Source of the DNA: Streptomyces sp. 1331.2
GTDB lineage: Bacteria > Actinomycetota > Actinomycetes > Streptomycetales > Streptomycetaceae
Reading direction: 5' to 3'
Assembly: GCF_900199205.1 (NCBI RefSeq)
Contig: NZ_OBMJ01000001.1
Span: 1,674,001 to 1,738,000 of the forward strand
DNA length: 64,000 bases
Shown piece by piece: positions 24,230 through 32,739 of the stretch (the stretch's first letter is position 1; every line of letters starts with the position of its first letter). The notes under the pieces are model-generated. The model was not told where the DNA came from and ran no database searches. It saw only the letters and a list, made by a program, of their open reading frames with translations. The translations under genes and the position numbers were made by a program.

Positions 24230-27200
24230 CCGGCATCCTCCTCGTCCCACTGCTCGGGCGGCCGGCAGCCGCCGCGCACCACGTCGGCGGTCTCGCCCGG
24301 CCGGGTGCTGATGAAGTAGTGCCCGCCCTGGGCGAGTTCGCGCAGCGTGACGCGGTCCGAGACCGCCTTCCAGTCGCCGTGGCCGGCCTCGAAACCGGCC
24401 GTGGAGGCGTCGTCCCGGGCGACCACGACGTCCACCGGCGCGTCCAGCCGGTACCGCTCGCCGTCCTCCCGGAGGCGGATCAACTGGCGGTTGGCGGTCA
24501 GCACGTCGTGCCGGTAGGCCCGGCCCACCACGTCGGCGCGCTCCGGCTTGAGCGCATCCAGCTCCACGTAGGCGTTGTCGGCGCGCAGTTGGGCGAGCAG
24601 GGCCTGGTTGTCGGCGGCGGAGACCTCGGCCATCTCGGCGCGCAGCGCCCCGGTGTCGGCCAGCAGCAGGGCACCGACGAAGACGCGCTCGACCGGGCGA
24701 CCGGCCTCCTCCAGCAGCCGGGCCGTCTCCAGGGCCGCCGCAGCGCCCGCGCAGTGGCCCCAGATCAGCACCGGCGTGGTGATCCGCCCGATGATCTCGT
24801 CCCGGACCCGCCGGGCGAGCTCCGGGACGTCCGGCATCGCCTCGGCCCCACCTCCCTCGCCGGTCTCACCGGCCGTACCGGGGAAGTCGTGCCCGGGCAG
24901 CTCCACCGCCTCCACCGCGAAGCCGTCCCGCTCCAACTCGGCGGCCAGCGAACGGAAGTTGACGGCGTTGCCGCCCGCGTAGGGGAAGCAGACCAGGGTG
25001 TGGTGCGGGGCGCGGGCCGCGGAGAGCGGCTGCAGCAGGCCGGTGGCCGCCGGGGCGGTGTCGCCGCGGTCCCGGGCGTCCAGGGCGGCGGCCAGGTCGG
25101 CCAGTACCGGCCGGCCGACGAGGTCCTTCAGGGACAGCGCCCGGTCCAGGTGGACCAGCAGCCGTACGGCGGCCAGCGAGGTGCCGCCGAGCTCGAAGAA
25201 GCTGTCAGCCCGTCCGATCCGCTCCAGCGGTACGCCCAGCACCTCGGCCCACAGCATGGCCAGCCGCTGTTCGGAGGGGGTGCGGGGGGCCGCGTAGGGG
25301 GCGCCGCCGTGGCCCAGAGTCCCGGCGATCCGGACCAGGCCCTTCTTGTCGACCTTGCCGTTCTCGGTGAGCGGCAGCCGCTCCACCTGGTGGAAGTAGG
25401 TGGGCACCATGTAGTCGGGCAGCAGGGTGGCCAGGAAGTCGCGGACGCGCTCGGCCGGCAGGTCCTCCTCGCCCGCGAAGAACGCGACGAGGTTGCGCAG
25501 GTCCCCGGCGCCGCCGTCGATGACGACCGCGGCCTCCCGCACGCCGGGCATCGCCAGCAGCTTGTTCTCGATCTCGCCGATCTCGATCCGGAAGCCACGG
25601 ATCTTGACCTGCTCGTCCCGCCGGCCCAGGAACTCGATCCGGCCCTCGGGCAGCCAGCGGCCGAAGTCACCGGTGCGGTACATCCGGGTGTTGGGCCGGA
25701 ACGGGTCGGGGACGAAGGCCTGCCGGGTCCGCTCCTCGTCGTTGATGTAGCCGCGGCCGACGCACACCCCGGAGAAGGCGATCTCGCCGGGCGAGCCGAG
25801 CGGCACCAGCGCCAGGTTCTCGTCGAGCACGTAGGTGTTGACGTTGCGCAGCGAGCGGCCGACCGTCACGAAGTCCCGGTCGGGCAGGCCGCGCAGCACC
25901 TCGTGCATGGTGTCGTCGGACACCTCGGTGGCGCCGTAGGCGTTGACCAGGGCGATCCCCGGGTAGGCGGCGAACCAGCGCTGGACGAGCTCGTACTTGA
26001 GCGCCTCCCCGGTGACCGAGACCGTGCGCAGCCGGCCGAGCGGGCGCGGGTGCTGGGCCAGGTGGGTGAGCAGCACCTCCAGGTAGGAGGGGACGACCTG
26101 GATCACCGTGACCCGGCCGTCGGCGATCTCGTCCAGGAAGCCCGTGACGTCGAGCTGGGTGTCGGTGTCCACGATCCGCACGGTGCCGCCGACCAGCAGC
26201 GGGGCGGCGAACTGCCACAGCGAGATGTCGAAGCACTGGGAGGCGGTCTGGGTGACGACCTCGTCGGCCCCGCCGGCCAGCTCCATGTCCTCGATCTTCA
26301 TGAGGAGGTGGTTGAGCATCCCCGCGTGCTCGCACACCGCGCCCTTGGGCGCGCCCGTGGAGCCGGAGGTGAAGTAGATGTACGCCGCCTGACCGGGCGT
26401 CACCGTCACCCCGGTCGGGCCGGCCGGGAGGTCGGGCCGGGTCCGGATCTCCGCCACCGACAGGGCGGCGGGCGGCTGCGGCACGACCGCGGACGCCTCC
26501 TCGACCAGGGTCTCGCTGCCCGGCCCGGTCAGCACGAACCGGCAGGCGCTGCGCTCGAACTGGGTCGCCACCCGGTCCACCGGGAAGTCGGGGCGGACGG
26601 GCAGGTAGACACCGCCGGCCTTGAACACGCCCAGGGCGGCGGCGATCCAGTCCAGGGTGCGGTCCATCACGACGGCGACCACGTCCTCGGCGGCGGCGCC
26701 GGCCGCGACCAGGGCGTGCGCGACGCGGTCGGCCCGTTCGCCCAGCTCCCGGTAGGTCCAGCGCACCCCCGCGTGTTCGGCCGCGACGGCGTCCGGCACG
26801 GCCCGCGCCCGCTCCTCGAAGAGGTCCACGAAGGTACGGTCGGGCAGCTCGGCGCGCGGCCCGGCCAGGCCGTAGAGCTGCTTCTCGACCTCCCGGTCCG
26901 ACAGCAGGCTCTGCCGGTCGTGCCGCTCGCCGGGGCCGTCGGCCAGGTGGCCGAGCGCCGCCAGGTGGTAGCCGGCCAGGCGCTGGGCATAGCCCGCGTC
27001 GTAGCAGGCGCGGTCGTACCGCAGGCGCAGGGTGAGGCCGCTGCCGTCGCGGTGCCAGGCCAGCCGCAGCGCGGCGCCGTCGGCGGGCTCGGCGTGCGGT
27101 GCCCGGGCGTGCGGTGCCCGGGCGGTCAGGCCCGAGAAGTCCAGGACCAGCCCCGGCTCTCCCCCGGCGGCGGCGGAGGCGGCGTCCGCGGTGGCGGCAA

Positions 27201-27561
27201 CGGCGGCGGCCGTCCCGGCGACCAGCTCCGCCCAGGTGGAGTTCTCGACGGTCAGGCGCAGCGGCCGGACAGCACCGGCGTCGGCAATGGCACCGGCACC
27301 AGTGTCGGCACCGGCACCGGCCGGCGGCAGGTACCCGACGAGCAGCGCCCGCTCGGCCGCCACGGTCGCGAGCACCCGGGCGTGCGCGGCGGTCAGCAGG
27401 GCCGGCAGCGCGGCCCCCAGCTCGACGGCCCGGTGTTCCAGCTTCCGGGTGAGGTCATCGGCGAGCCGGGTGTCGTGGACCGCGTGGCCCTCCTCCCCGG
27501 CGGTCGGCGCGGTCCACCGGGGGATCCTGGTGAACGCCTGGTCGTCCGCGTGCTCTGTCAT
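24226..27561 (-). CDS. Free-standing A-T-thioesterase-fold protein with Cys nucleophile (predicted trans-loading of diaminobutyrate)
   Basis: 1111 residues. Residues 1-200 look like the end of a condensation domain. Then come A (225-730: YFTSGSTGAPKG, MYRTGDFGRW, NGKVDKK), T (755-830: LGGTSLAAVR) and an alpha/beta hydrolase of thioesterase type (850-1111: CFPYAGGN, GHCAGA, ARDD, GGHYF). The pocket code by hand is D-I-W-Q-S-T-A-D-D, close to the D-I-W-E-L-T-A-D-D I recall for diaminobutyrate. The nucleophile is Cys937 rather than Ser (codon 24751-24753), as in the carrier-to-carrier aminoacyltransferases SyrC and CmaE. It lies in the operon making 2,3-diaminobutyrate, and module 2 lacks an adenylation domain. 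I infer that it charges T2 in trans. A plain editing thioesterase is the alternative. Confidence 0.88.
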   Translation of the reverse strand: MTEHADDQAFTRIPRWTAPTAGEEGHAVHDTRLADDLTRKLEHRAVELGAALPALLTAAHARVLATVAAERALLVGYLPPAGAGADTGAGAIADAGAVRPLRLTVENSTWAELVAGTAAAVAATADAASAAAGGEPGLVLDFSGLTARAPHARAPHAEPADGAALRLAWHRDGSGLTLRLRYDRACYDAGYAQRLAGYHLAALGHLADGPGERHDRQSLLSDREVEKQLYGLAGPRAELPDRTFVDLFEERARAVPDAVAAEHAGVRWTYRELGERADRVAHALVAAGAAAEDVVAVVMDRTLDWIAAALGVFKAGGVYLPVRPDFPVDRVATQFERSACRFVLTGPGSETLVEEASAVVPQPPAALSVAEIRTRPDLPAGPTGVTVTPGQAAYIYFTSGSTGAPKGAVCEHAGMLNHLLMKIEDMELAGGADEVVTQTASQCFDISLWQFAAPLLVGGTVRIVDTDTQLDVTGFLDEIADGRVTVIQVVPSYLEVLLTHLAQHPRPLGRLRTVSVTGEALKYELVQRWFAAYPGIALVNAYGATEVSDDTMHEVLRGLPDRDFVTVGRSLRNVNTYVLDENLALVPLGSPGEIAFSGVCVGRGYINDEERTRQAFVPDPFRPNTRMYRTGDFGRWLPEGRIEFLGRRDEQVKIRGFRIEIGEIENKLLAMPGVREAAVVIDGGAGDLRNLVAFFAGEEDLPAERVRDFLATLLPDYMVPTYFHQVERLPLTENGKVDKKGLVRIAGTLGHGGAPYAAPRTPSEQRLAMLWAEVLGVPLERIGRADSFFELGGTSLAAVRLLVHLDRALSLKDLVGRPVLADLAAALDARDRGDTAPAATGLLQPLSAARAPHHTLVCFPYAGGNAVNFRSLAAELERDGFAVEAVELPGHDFPGTAGETGEGGGAEAMPDVPELARRVRDEIIGRITTPVLIWGHCAGAAAALETARLLEEAGRPVERVFVGALLLADTGALRAEMAEVSAADNQALLAQLRADNAYVELDALKPERADVVGRAYRHDVLTANRQLIRLREDGERYRLDAPVDVVVARDDASTAGFEAGHGDWKAVSDRVTLRELAQGGHYFISTRPGETADVVRGGCRPPEQWDEEDAG

Positions 27562-28886
27562 CGGGCCCCGACTCCTTCTCCCGGCGCTGCGGGCTCCGCC
27601 AGCTCGATCCTGATCAGCCGCGCGGCGGCCGCCGCGCGCTGTGCTGCCTGGTGCGTGTCCGGGCCGGCGGCGACCACGCAGGCCAGCCGGTCCTGGAACG
27701 AGTGCGTGATCCGTACCGTCCGGCCCTCGGCGGTCCCGGCCGTCACGGCCACCACGCCGGGCGCCGCCTGGGCGTCCGGGAGGCCGGCGATCCGGGTGAC
27801 GACGCCCTCGCGCTCGGCGGGCAGGAAGCGGATCGCCGCATGCCCGCCGCCGCCCGGGCCGGACGGAGCGCCGGGCAGGCCACCGGACGGCCCGGCCGGC
27901 AGCCCGGCCGCCCGGGCGATCACCGCGTCCATCAGGTCGGTGCCGAGCGCGGCCCGGACGGCGACCGGGATCATCCCGCCGGCGAGGCGCGGGTTGACCT
28001 CGATCACCACCGGCCCGGCGTCGGTCAGCCGCAGTTCGGTGTGGGCCGCGCCCCAGCCGAGGCCGAGCGCGGAAAGGGCCCGCAGGGCGGTGCCGGCGAG
28101 CGCGTCGGCGCTCTCGGCGGGCACCGGCGCGGGCACGTCGTGCCCGGTCTCCACGAAGTACGGCTCGGCGCCGGTGTGTTTGGCCACGACGGCCACCACG
28201 GTGCGGTCGAAGGTCTCGACGGAGAACTCGGGGCCGCGGACGGCCGCCTCCACGAGGATCCGGCTCACGGCCGGGGTGCCGCGCTCGTCGGTGGTCCGGC
28301 CCAGCAGCTCCGCGGCCCAGGCCAGCACCTCGGCGCCGTCCCGGCAGAGCCGCACGCCGATCGAGCCGGAGCCGCTGACCGGCTTGAGGACGACGGGGTA
28401 GCCGATCGCGTCGGCCGCCCGGACCGCCGCGGGGGCGTCGGTCGCGCGCGCGAAGGCGGGCACCGGCACGCCGGCCGCCGCGAGGGCGCCGCGCTGCTGC
28501 TCCTTGTCGCGGCAGCGGTCGACGGCGTCCCCGTCGGCGGCGGGCAGGCCGAGCTTCCCGGCGGTGCGCGCGGCGGCCGCGACGAAGTACTCGGAGCTGG
28601 ACGCGATCCCGGCCAACCCGGCGCTGTCCTCGGCGAGTTCGGCGCAGCAGGCGAGGACGGCGTCCGGGTCGCCGGTGTCCAGCAGACGGGTGGCGATCCG
28701 GTCCTCGGCCGCGTAGGGGTAGCGGCCGGGATCCCGGGTCAGCAGGACCGGCCGCAGTCCCCGGGCCCGGGCGGCCGTGCAGAACTCCCGTCCGGTGCCG
28801 GTGGTGTTGCTCTCCAGGAACGCCAACCACGGTCCGGCGGGCATCAGTTCGTCCACGTCATGGTGCTCTCGTCCGGTCGCGCTCAC
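27558..28886 (-). CDS. ATP-grasp ligase of the diaminobutyrate operon
   Basis: A 442-residue ATP-grasp protein: GYPVVLKPVSGSGSIGVRLC (ATP loop), VEAAVRGPEFSVETF and the metal-binding VIEVNPRLAGGMIP. ATP-grasp enzymes join a carboxylate to an amine through an acyl-phosphate. I recall a homologue (DabC) beside the DabA and DabB genes of friulimicin, with no role proven to my knowledge. It starts with GTG at 28886 overlapping the lyase stop, and its stop overlaps the A-T-TE start. A Gly/Pro-rich stretch (AGPSGGLPGAPSGPGGGG) precedes the C-terminal part. Substrate unknown. Confidence 0.82.
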   Translation of the reverse strand: MSATGREHHDVDELMPAGPWLAFLESNTTGTGREFCTAARARGLRPVLLTRDPGRYPYAAEDRIATRLLDTGDPDAVLACCAELAEDSAGLAGIASSSEYFVAAAARTAGKLGLPAADGDAVDRCRDKEQQRGALAAAGVPVPAFARATDAPAAVRAADAIGYPVVLKPVSGSGSIGVRLCRDGAEVLAWAAELLGRTTDERGTPAVSRILVEAAVRGPEFSVETFDRTVVAVVAKHTGAEPYFVETGHDVPAPVPAESADALAGTALRALSALGLGWGAAHTELRLTDAGPVVIEVNPRLAGGMIPVAVRAALGTDLMDAVIARAAGLPAGPSGGLPGAPSGPGGGGHAAIRFLPAEREGVVTRIAGLPDAQAAPGVVAVTAGTAEGRTVRITHSFQDRLACVVAAGPDTHQAAQRAAAAARLIRIELAEPAAPGEGVGAR

Positions 28887-30400
28887 GGCGCACTCTCCGT
28901 TCCGTGTCCGTCTGCGTGTCCTCCTGCGCCGGCCGGTGCCCCGGTCAGCTCGGCCACGGCCTCCGCCAGCCGCTGCCGCCCCCGGTCGGTGCGGGCGCGG
29001 TGGGCGGCGAGCCGGTCGCAGTGCCCGGCCAGCCGGTCCCGCAGCACCCGCACCGTCCGGTCGCACTCGCCCGGGCCGCCGCCGCGGTCGTGGTCGTCCA
29101 CCACCTCGCGCAGCGTGGGGAGTTCGGCGCCCAGGTCGACGGCCGCACCGTCGGCGTCCGTGCCGTCGGGCAGCCGGATCGCGGCCAGCTCGGTGGCGCC
29201 GGCCTCGACGGCCTCCCGCACGGCCTCGCCCACGACGTGGTGCGCGGTGCGGAAGGGCACGCCGCGGGCCACCAGCCGGTTGGCGATCACGGTCGCGGTG
29301 ACGAAGCCCTCCCGGGCCCGCTGTTCCATCCGCTCCAGGGCGGGCCGGGCGCCGCCGACCAGGGCCTGGCCGAGCAGCACCGAGTCCCGTACGGCGGCGA
29401 GCCCGGGCCAGCCGGCGGCCACCGCCTCGGTGCCGACCTCGATGGAGTTGGTGAAGGGCGTCGACTTCGTCGCGGAGGCCGCCGCCGTCCAGGCCCCGAC
29501 CGCCACCGCGGCCTTGGCCTTGACGTGCTCCAGCAGGAAGGCGTTGCGCTTCTGCGGCATCGCGGAACTGCCGCCGACCAGCCGCTCGGGGAACTCGACG
29601 AAGCCGAACTCCTGGGTGCTCCACAGCTGGAGGTCGGTGGCCAGCCGGCTGAGCGTCAGGGCGGCCGAGGCGGCCACCGCCACCGCGCGCAGCATCGTGT
29701 CGCGGGCGGCGACGGCGTCGGTGGCGTGCAGCGGGCCGTCCCGGAACCCCAGCAGTTCGGCGGTGCGGGCCGGGTCGATGGGCAGGTCGGTGCCGGCCAC
29801 CGCCCCGGCGCCCAGCGGGCACCGGTCGAGCTGGTCGAGCGCCTGGTGCAGGGCCTCGGCGTCGCGGTCGAGCGCGGTGGCGATCCCGGCCAGGTAGTAG
29901 CCGTAGCTGACCGGCATCGCGGGCTGGAAGTGGGTGTAGACCGGCATGACCACGCCGCGGTGGGCCCGGGCCCGGGCCAGCAGCACCGCCTGGAGGCGCA
30001 GCAACTCGCCGAGCAGGTCGGCCAGTTCGGCGCGCAGCCGGAGCGCCGTGACGGTGGCCTTGAGGTCGTTGCGGGAGCGGCCGGTGTGCAGCTTGCCGCC
30101 CACCTCCGGGCCGAGCTCGGCCACCAGGTGGCCCTCGTACATCAGGTAGAGGCCGCGCGGGGCCGGCCGCTCGTACAGCTCGCGGAAGCCGTCGGCGCGC
30201 AGGGCGGTGATCCGGCGCAGCAGGGCGGCGGCCGCCTCGCGCGGCAGCAGTCCGCTCTCGGTGAGCATCACCACGTGCGCCAGGTCCACGGTGGTGGTGG
30301 CGCCGAGCTCCTGGCGGATGTCCTCGGGGCCGGACTCGCCGTAGACCACCCGTCGGGTCCGCGCGCCGAGGGTGCGGGTGAGGCGTCCGGTGGCGGTCAC
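28883..30400 (-). CDS. Argininosuccinate lyase-like enzyme (fumarate-releasing step of 2,3-diaminobutyrate synthesis)
   Basis: A 505-residue member of the fumarase/aspartase superfamily. It has the signature GGSSAMPQKRNA (GSSxMPxKxN), HTGRSRNDLKAT and TDAVAARDT, all argininosuccinate-lyase-like. In this context it should split an N-(aspartyl)-type adduct made by the next enzyme upstream, releasing fumarate and leaving the beta-amino group of 2,3-diaminobutyrate. The GTG start at 30400 overlaps the upstream stop. Genuine arginine synthesis is unlikely because no arg genes are near and the operon is otherwise secondary metabolism. DabB of friulimicin is the comparison (from memory). Confidence 0.85.
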   Translation of the reverse strand: MTATGRLTRTLGARTRRVVYGESGPEDIRQELGATTTVDLAHVVMLTESGLLPREAAAALLRRITALRADGFRELYERPAPRGLYLMYEGHLVAELGPEVGGKLHTGRSRNDLKATVTALRLRAELADLLGELLRLQAVLLARARAHRGVVMPVYTHFQPAMPVSYGYYLAGIATALDRDAEALHQALDQLDRCPLGAGAVAGTDLPIDPARTAELLGFRDGPLHATDAVAARDTMLRAVAVAASAALTLSRLATDLQLWSTQEFGFVEFPERLVGGSSAMPQKRNAFLLEHVKAKAAVAVGAWTAAASATKSTPFTNSIEVGTEAVAAGWPGLAAVRDSVLLGQALVGGARPALERMEQRAREGFVTATVIANRLVARGVPFRTAHHVVGEAVREAVEAGATELAAIRLPDGTDADGAAVDLGAELPTLREVVDDHDRGGGPGECDRTVRVLRDRLAGHCDRLAAHRARTDRGRQRLAEAVAELTGAPAGAGGHADGHGTESAP

Positions 30401-31470
30401 GACAGGGCCTGCTCGGGCAGCGGCCGGCCGGTGCGCGGGACGGTGCCGGGCACCTCGTCGTAGGGCCGGCGGGCCCAGTCGAAGCGGCTCCAGCCCGGCC
30501 CGGCCTCGGCGGGCGAGGCGACGGTGACCGGCTCGGCGGGCAGGGCGTCCAGGAGCAGGCCGTTGTCGGCGAGCCAGCTGTCGTCGTAGACGGTGGCCTG
30601 GTAGCGGTAGCCCTCGTCGGGCAGCATCACGACGCACAGCCGGTCCGGGTGGCGGTCGGCCCACCACTGGGCGACCAGGTGGGCGGCGCCGCTGGTCGGG
30701 CCCTGGAAGAGGGCGTGGCGGGCGTGCAGGGCCCGGGTCTGGGCGTAGGCCTCGGCCGCGTCGCACCAGTGGACCTCGTCGAAGACGCGGTGGTCGAGGT
30801 TGGCGGGCCACAGGCTGTTGCCGAGTCCGCGCAGTCCGCGCGGCCCGTCGGACTGGCCGAAGAGCACGCTGCGGTGGCTGTCGACGCCGATCGCCAGGGT
30901 GTGCGGGGTGTGCTCACGCAGGCCGCGGGCGGTGCCGCACATCGAACCGCCGGAGCCGACCGGTCCGACGAGGCAGTCGACGTCCCCGAGGGTGCGGTGC
31001 AGCAGGTCGGCCACCACCCCGTACGAGCGGGGGTTGTCGGGGTTGCCGTACTGCTCGGGGCAGAAGGTGTCGGGCAGTTCGGCGCGGATCTCGGCCAGGC
31101 GGCGCAGCCGGGCCTCCTGGTAGCCGCCGACCGGCGCGGGCTCCCGGCAGATCTCGACCCGGGCGCCGAGGTCGGTGAGCCTGCGGTACAGGTTGGGGTC
31201 GATCGCCGGGTCGCTGACCAGGATCAGCGGGCGCTCCATCAGGGCGCACTGCATGGCCAGGGCGAGGCCGAAGGTGCCCGAGGTGGTCTCGACGACGGTG
31301 GTGCGGTCGCCGAGTGCACCGCGCCGGTCGGCCTGCCGGAGGATGTAGTGGGCCGGCAGCAGCTTCATCAGGGTGTAGACGGCGCCGTAGAGGTTGGGGC
31401 CGAGCCGGACGAGGCGCGGGATCATCTGCGCCTCGGTGATCGAGCGGTACGGCGCGGTGGTCGCCGTCAT
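30397..31470 (-). CDS. Cysteine synthase-like PLP enzyme (first committed step to 2,3-diaminobutyrate)
   Basis: A 357-residue fold-type II PLP enzyme. Lys36 in TLMKLLPAHYI lines up with the Schiff-base lysine, ETTSGTFGLALAMQCA with the substrate loop and VGPVGSGGSMCG with the PLP-phosphate loop. It resembles SbnA, which makes a C-N bond by beta-replacement on O-phosphoserine. Here the partner kinase suggests O-phosphothreonine as acceptor and Asp as amine donor, giving the substrate of the lyase downstream. It heads the operon, with its own ribosome site (GGGAG before ATG 31470). DabA of friulimicin is the likely counterpart. Confidence 0.85.
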   Translation of the reverse strand: MTATTAPYRSITEAQMIPRLVRLGPNLYGAVYTLMKLLPAHYILRQADRRGALGDRTTVVETTSGTFGLALAMQCALMERPLILVSDPAIDPNLYRRLTDLGARVEICREPAPVGGYQEARLRRLAEIRAELPDTFCPEQYGNPDNPRSYGVVADLLHRTLGDVDCLVGPVGSGGSMCGTARGLREHTPHTLAIGVDSHRSVLFGQSDGPRGLRGLGNSLWPANLDHRVFDEVHWCDAAEAYAQTRALHARHALFQGPTSGAAHLVAQWWADRHPDRLCVVMLPDEGYRYQATVYDDSWLADNGLLLDALPAEPVTVASPAEAGPGWSRFDWARRPYDEVPGTVPRTGRPLPEQALS

Positions 31471-31627
31471 GCGGAGCTCCCAGGGATTCGGTGGGGACCG
31501 GCGTGCCCGGTCCGGAATCCGGGGGCAGGCCGACGGGGACAGGGGTTGGGTGCGAGATCCGGTAGAGGATCCACAGGTTCACGGGTGCGCTCTCCCGGTC
31601 GGTGCGGGCTGCGGCCGAGGCCGGCCG

Positions 31628-32632
31628 TCAGGAGGGCACCGAGACACCGGGCCGGGGCACGGCGTGCGCGGGCGGTGCCGCGGGGCTCCCGGGCAGCGGC
31701 CCGGCGCTCTCGGCGAGGGCCAGGTAGACGTCGTCGAGGCTCGGCTCGGTCAGCGAGATCCCGGTGATGCCCAGGCCGGCCTCGTCCAGGGCCCGGACGA
31801 CCGCGGCCAGGGCGGCGGACTCGCGGACGGGGACGGCGACGCTGCCGTCCGGCTCGCCCGGTCCGGCGTCCAGGCCGGCCCGGCGCAGGGCGTCGAGCGC
31901 GGCGGGCAGCCGGGCCGGTTCGGCGAGCTGTGCGCGCACGGTGCTGCCACCCAGCCTGGCCTTGAGCCGGGCCGGTGTGCCGTCGGCGATGGTCCGGCCG
32001 CGGCCGAGGACGATGACCCGGTCGGCCAGCTGTTCGGCCTCCTCCAGGTACTGGGTGGTCAGCAGCACGGTGGTGCCCTGGGCCACGCAGGAACGGACCA
32101 GCTCCCAGAGGCCGCTGCGGCTGACCGGGTCGAGCCCGGTGGTGGGTTCGTCCAGGAAGAGCACCTGCGGGCTGCCGACGAAGCTGCTGGCCAGGTCGAG
32201 GCGCCGGCGCATCCCGCCCGAGTAGGTGCCCGCCGTCCTTTCGGCCGCGCCGGTGAGGTCGAAGGCCTGCAGCAGTTCGTCCGCCCGGCCGCGGGCCTGG
32301 GCCCGGCTCGCTCCGAGCAGCCTGGCGACCAGGACCAGGTTCTCCCGGCCGGACAGGCTCTCGTCCACGGCGGCGAACTGGCCGGTCAGTCCGATCCGGC
32401 GGCGCACCTCGCGGGCCTCCCGCACCACGTCGTACCCGGCGACCCTGGCCGTGCCCGAAGTCGGCGGCAGCGCGGTGGCCAGAATGCTGACGAGTGTGCT
32501 CTTGCCCGCCCCGTTGTGCCCGAGCAGGCAGAGCACCTCCCCTTTCGGTATCGCGAAACTGACTCCGCCGAGTGCCTGCGTGCTGCCGAAGGACCGGCTG
32601 ATGTCCATTGCTTCAATCATCACGCTGTTCAC
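31628..32632 (-). CDS. ABC exporter ATP-binding protein (DrrA type)
   Basis: 334 residues with Walker A GHNGAGKS, signature YSGGMRRRLDLA, Walker B VLFLDEPTTGLDP and the H-loop region TTQYLEEAEQL. The C-terminal domain is typical of daunorubicin-resistance-type ATPases (EPSLDDVYLAL). GTG 32632 is chosen because AGGAA precedes it at suitable distance; GTG 32623 or ATG 32620 are possible. It most likely works with the permease at 21338-22165 to export the lipopeptide. It is separated from the diaminobutyrate operon start by 157 nt. Confidence 0.88.
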   Translation of the reverse strand: MNSVMIEAMDISRSFGSTQALGGVSFAIPKGEVLCLLGHNGAGKSTLVSILATALPPTSGTARVAGYDVVREAREVRRRIGLTGQFAAVDESLSGRENLVLVARLLGASRAQARGRADELLQAFDLTGAAERTAGTYSGGMRRRLDLASSFVGSPQVLFLDEPTTGLDPVSRSGLWELVRSCVAQGTTVLLTTQYLEEAEQLADRVIVLGRGRTIADGTPARLKARLGGSTVRAQLAEPARLPAALDALRRAGLDAGPGEPDGSVAVPVRESAALAAVVRALDEAGLGITGISLTEPSLDDVYLALAESAGPLPGSPAAPPAHAVPRPGVSVPS

Positions 32633-32739
32633 CGGACGTCATTCCTCGCAGGGAGCGGGCGGGTACGGATTGCGGGGTTCCCGGAATTCGTACCGTCCCC
32701 GGACTTTCCGCGGCAAGGAGCGCTACAGCAAGCTGCCAT

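Noticed and set aside
28883..30400. Argininosuccinate lyase considered as arginine biosynthesis
   Set aside because: It is locked by overlaps into the diaminobutyrate/NRPS operon with no arginine genes nearby.
31471..31627. Short minus-strand frame starting at 31582 considered as a leader peptide
   Set aside because: It continues as an out-of-frame reading of the cysteine-synthase-like gene and has no stop or hairpin typical of attenuation.
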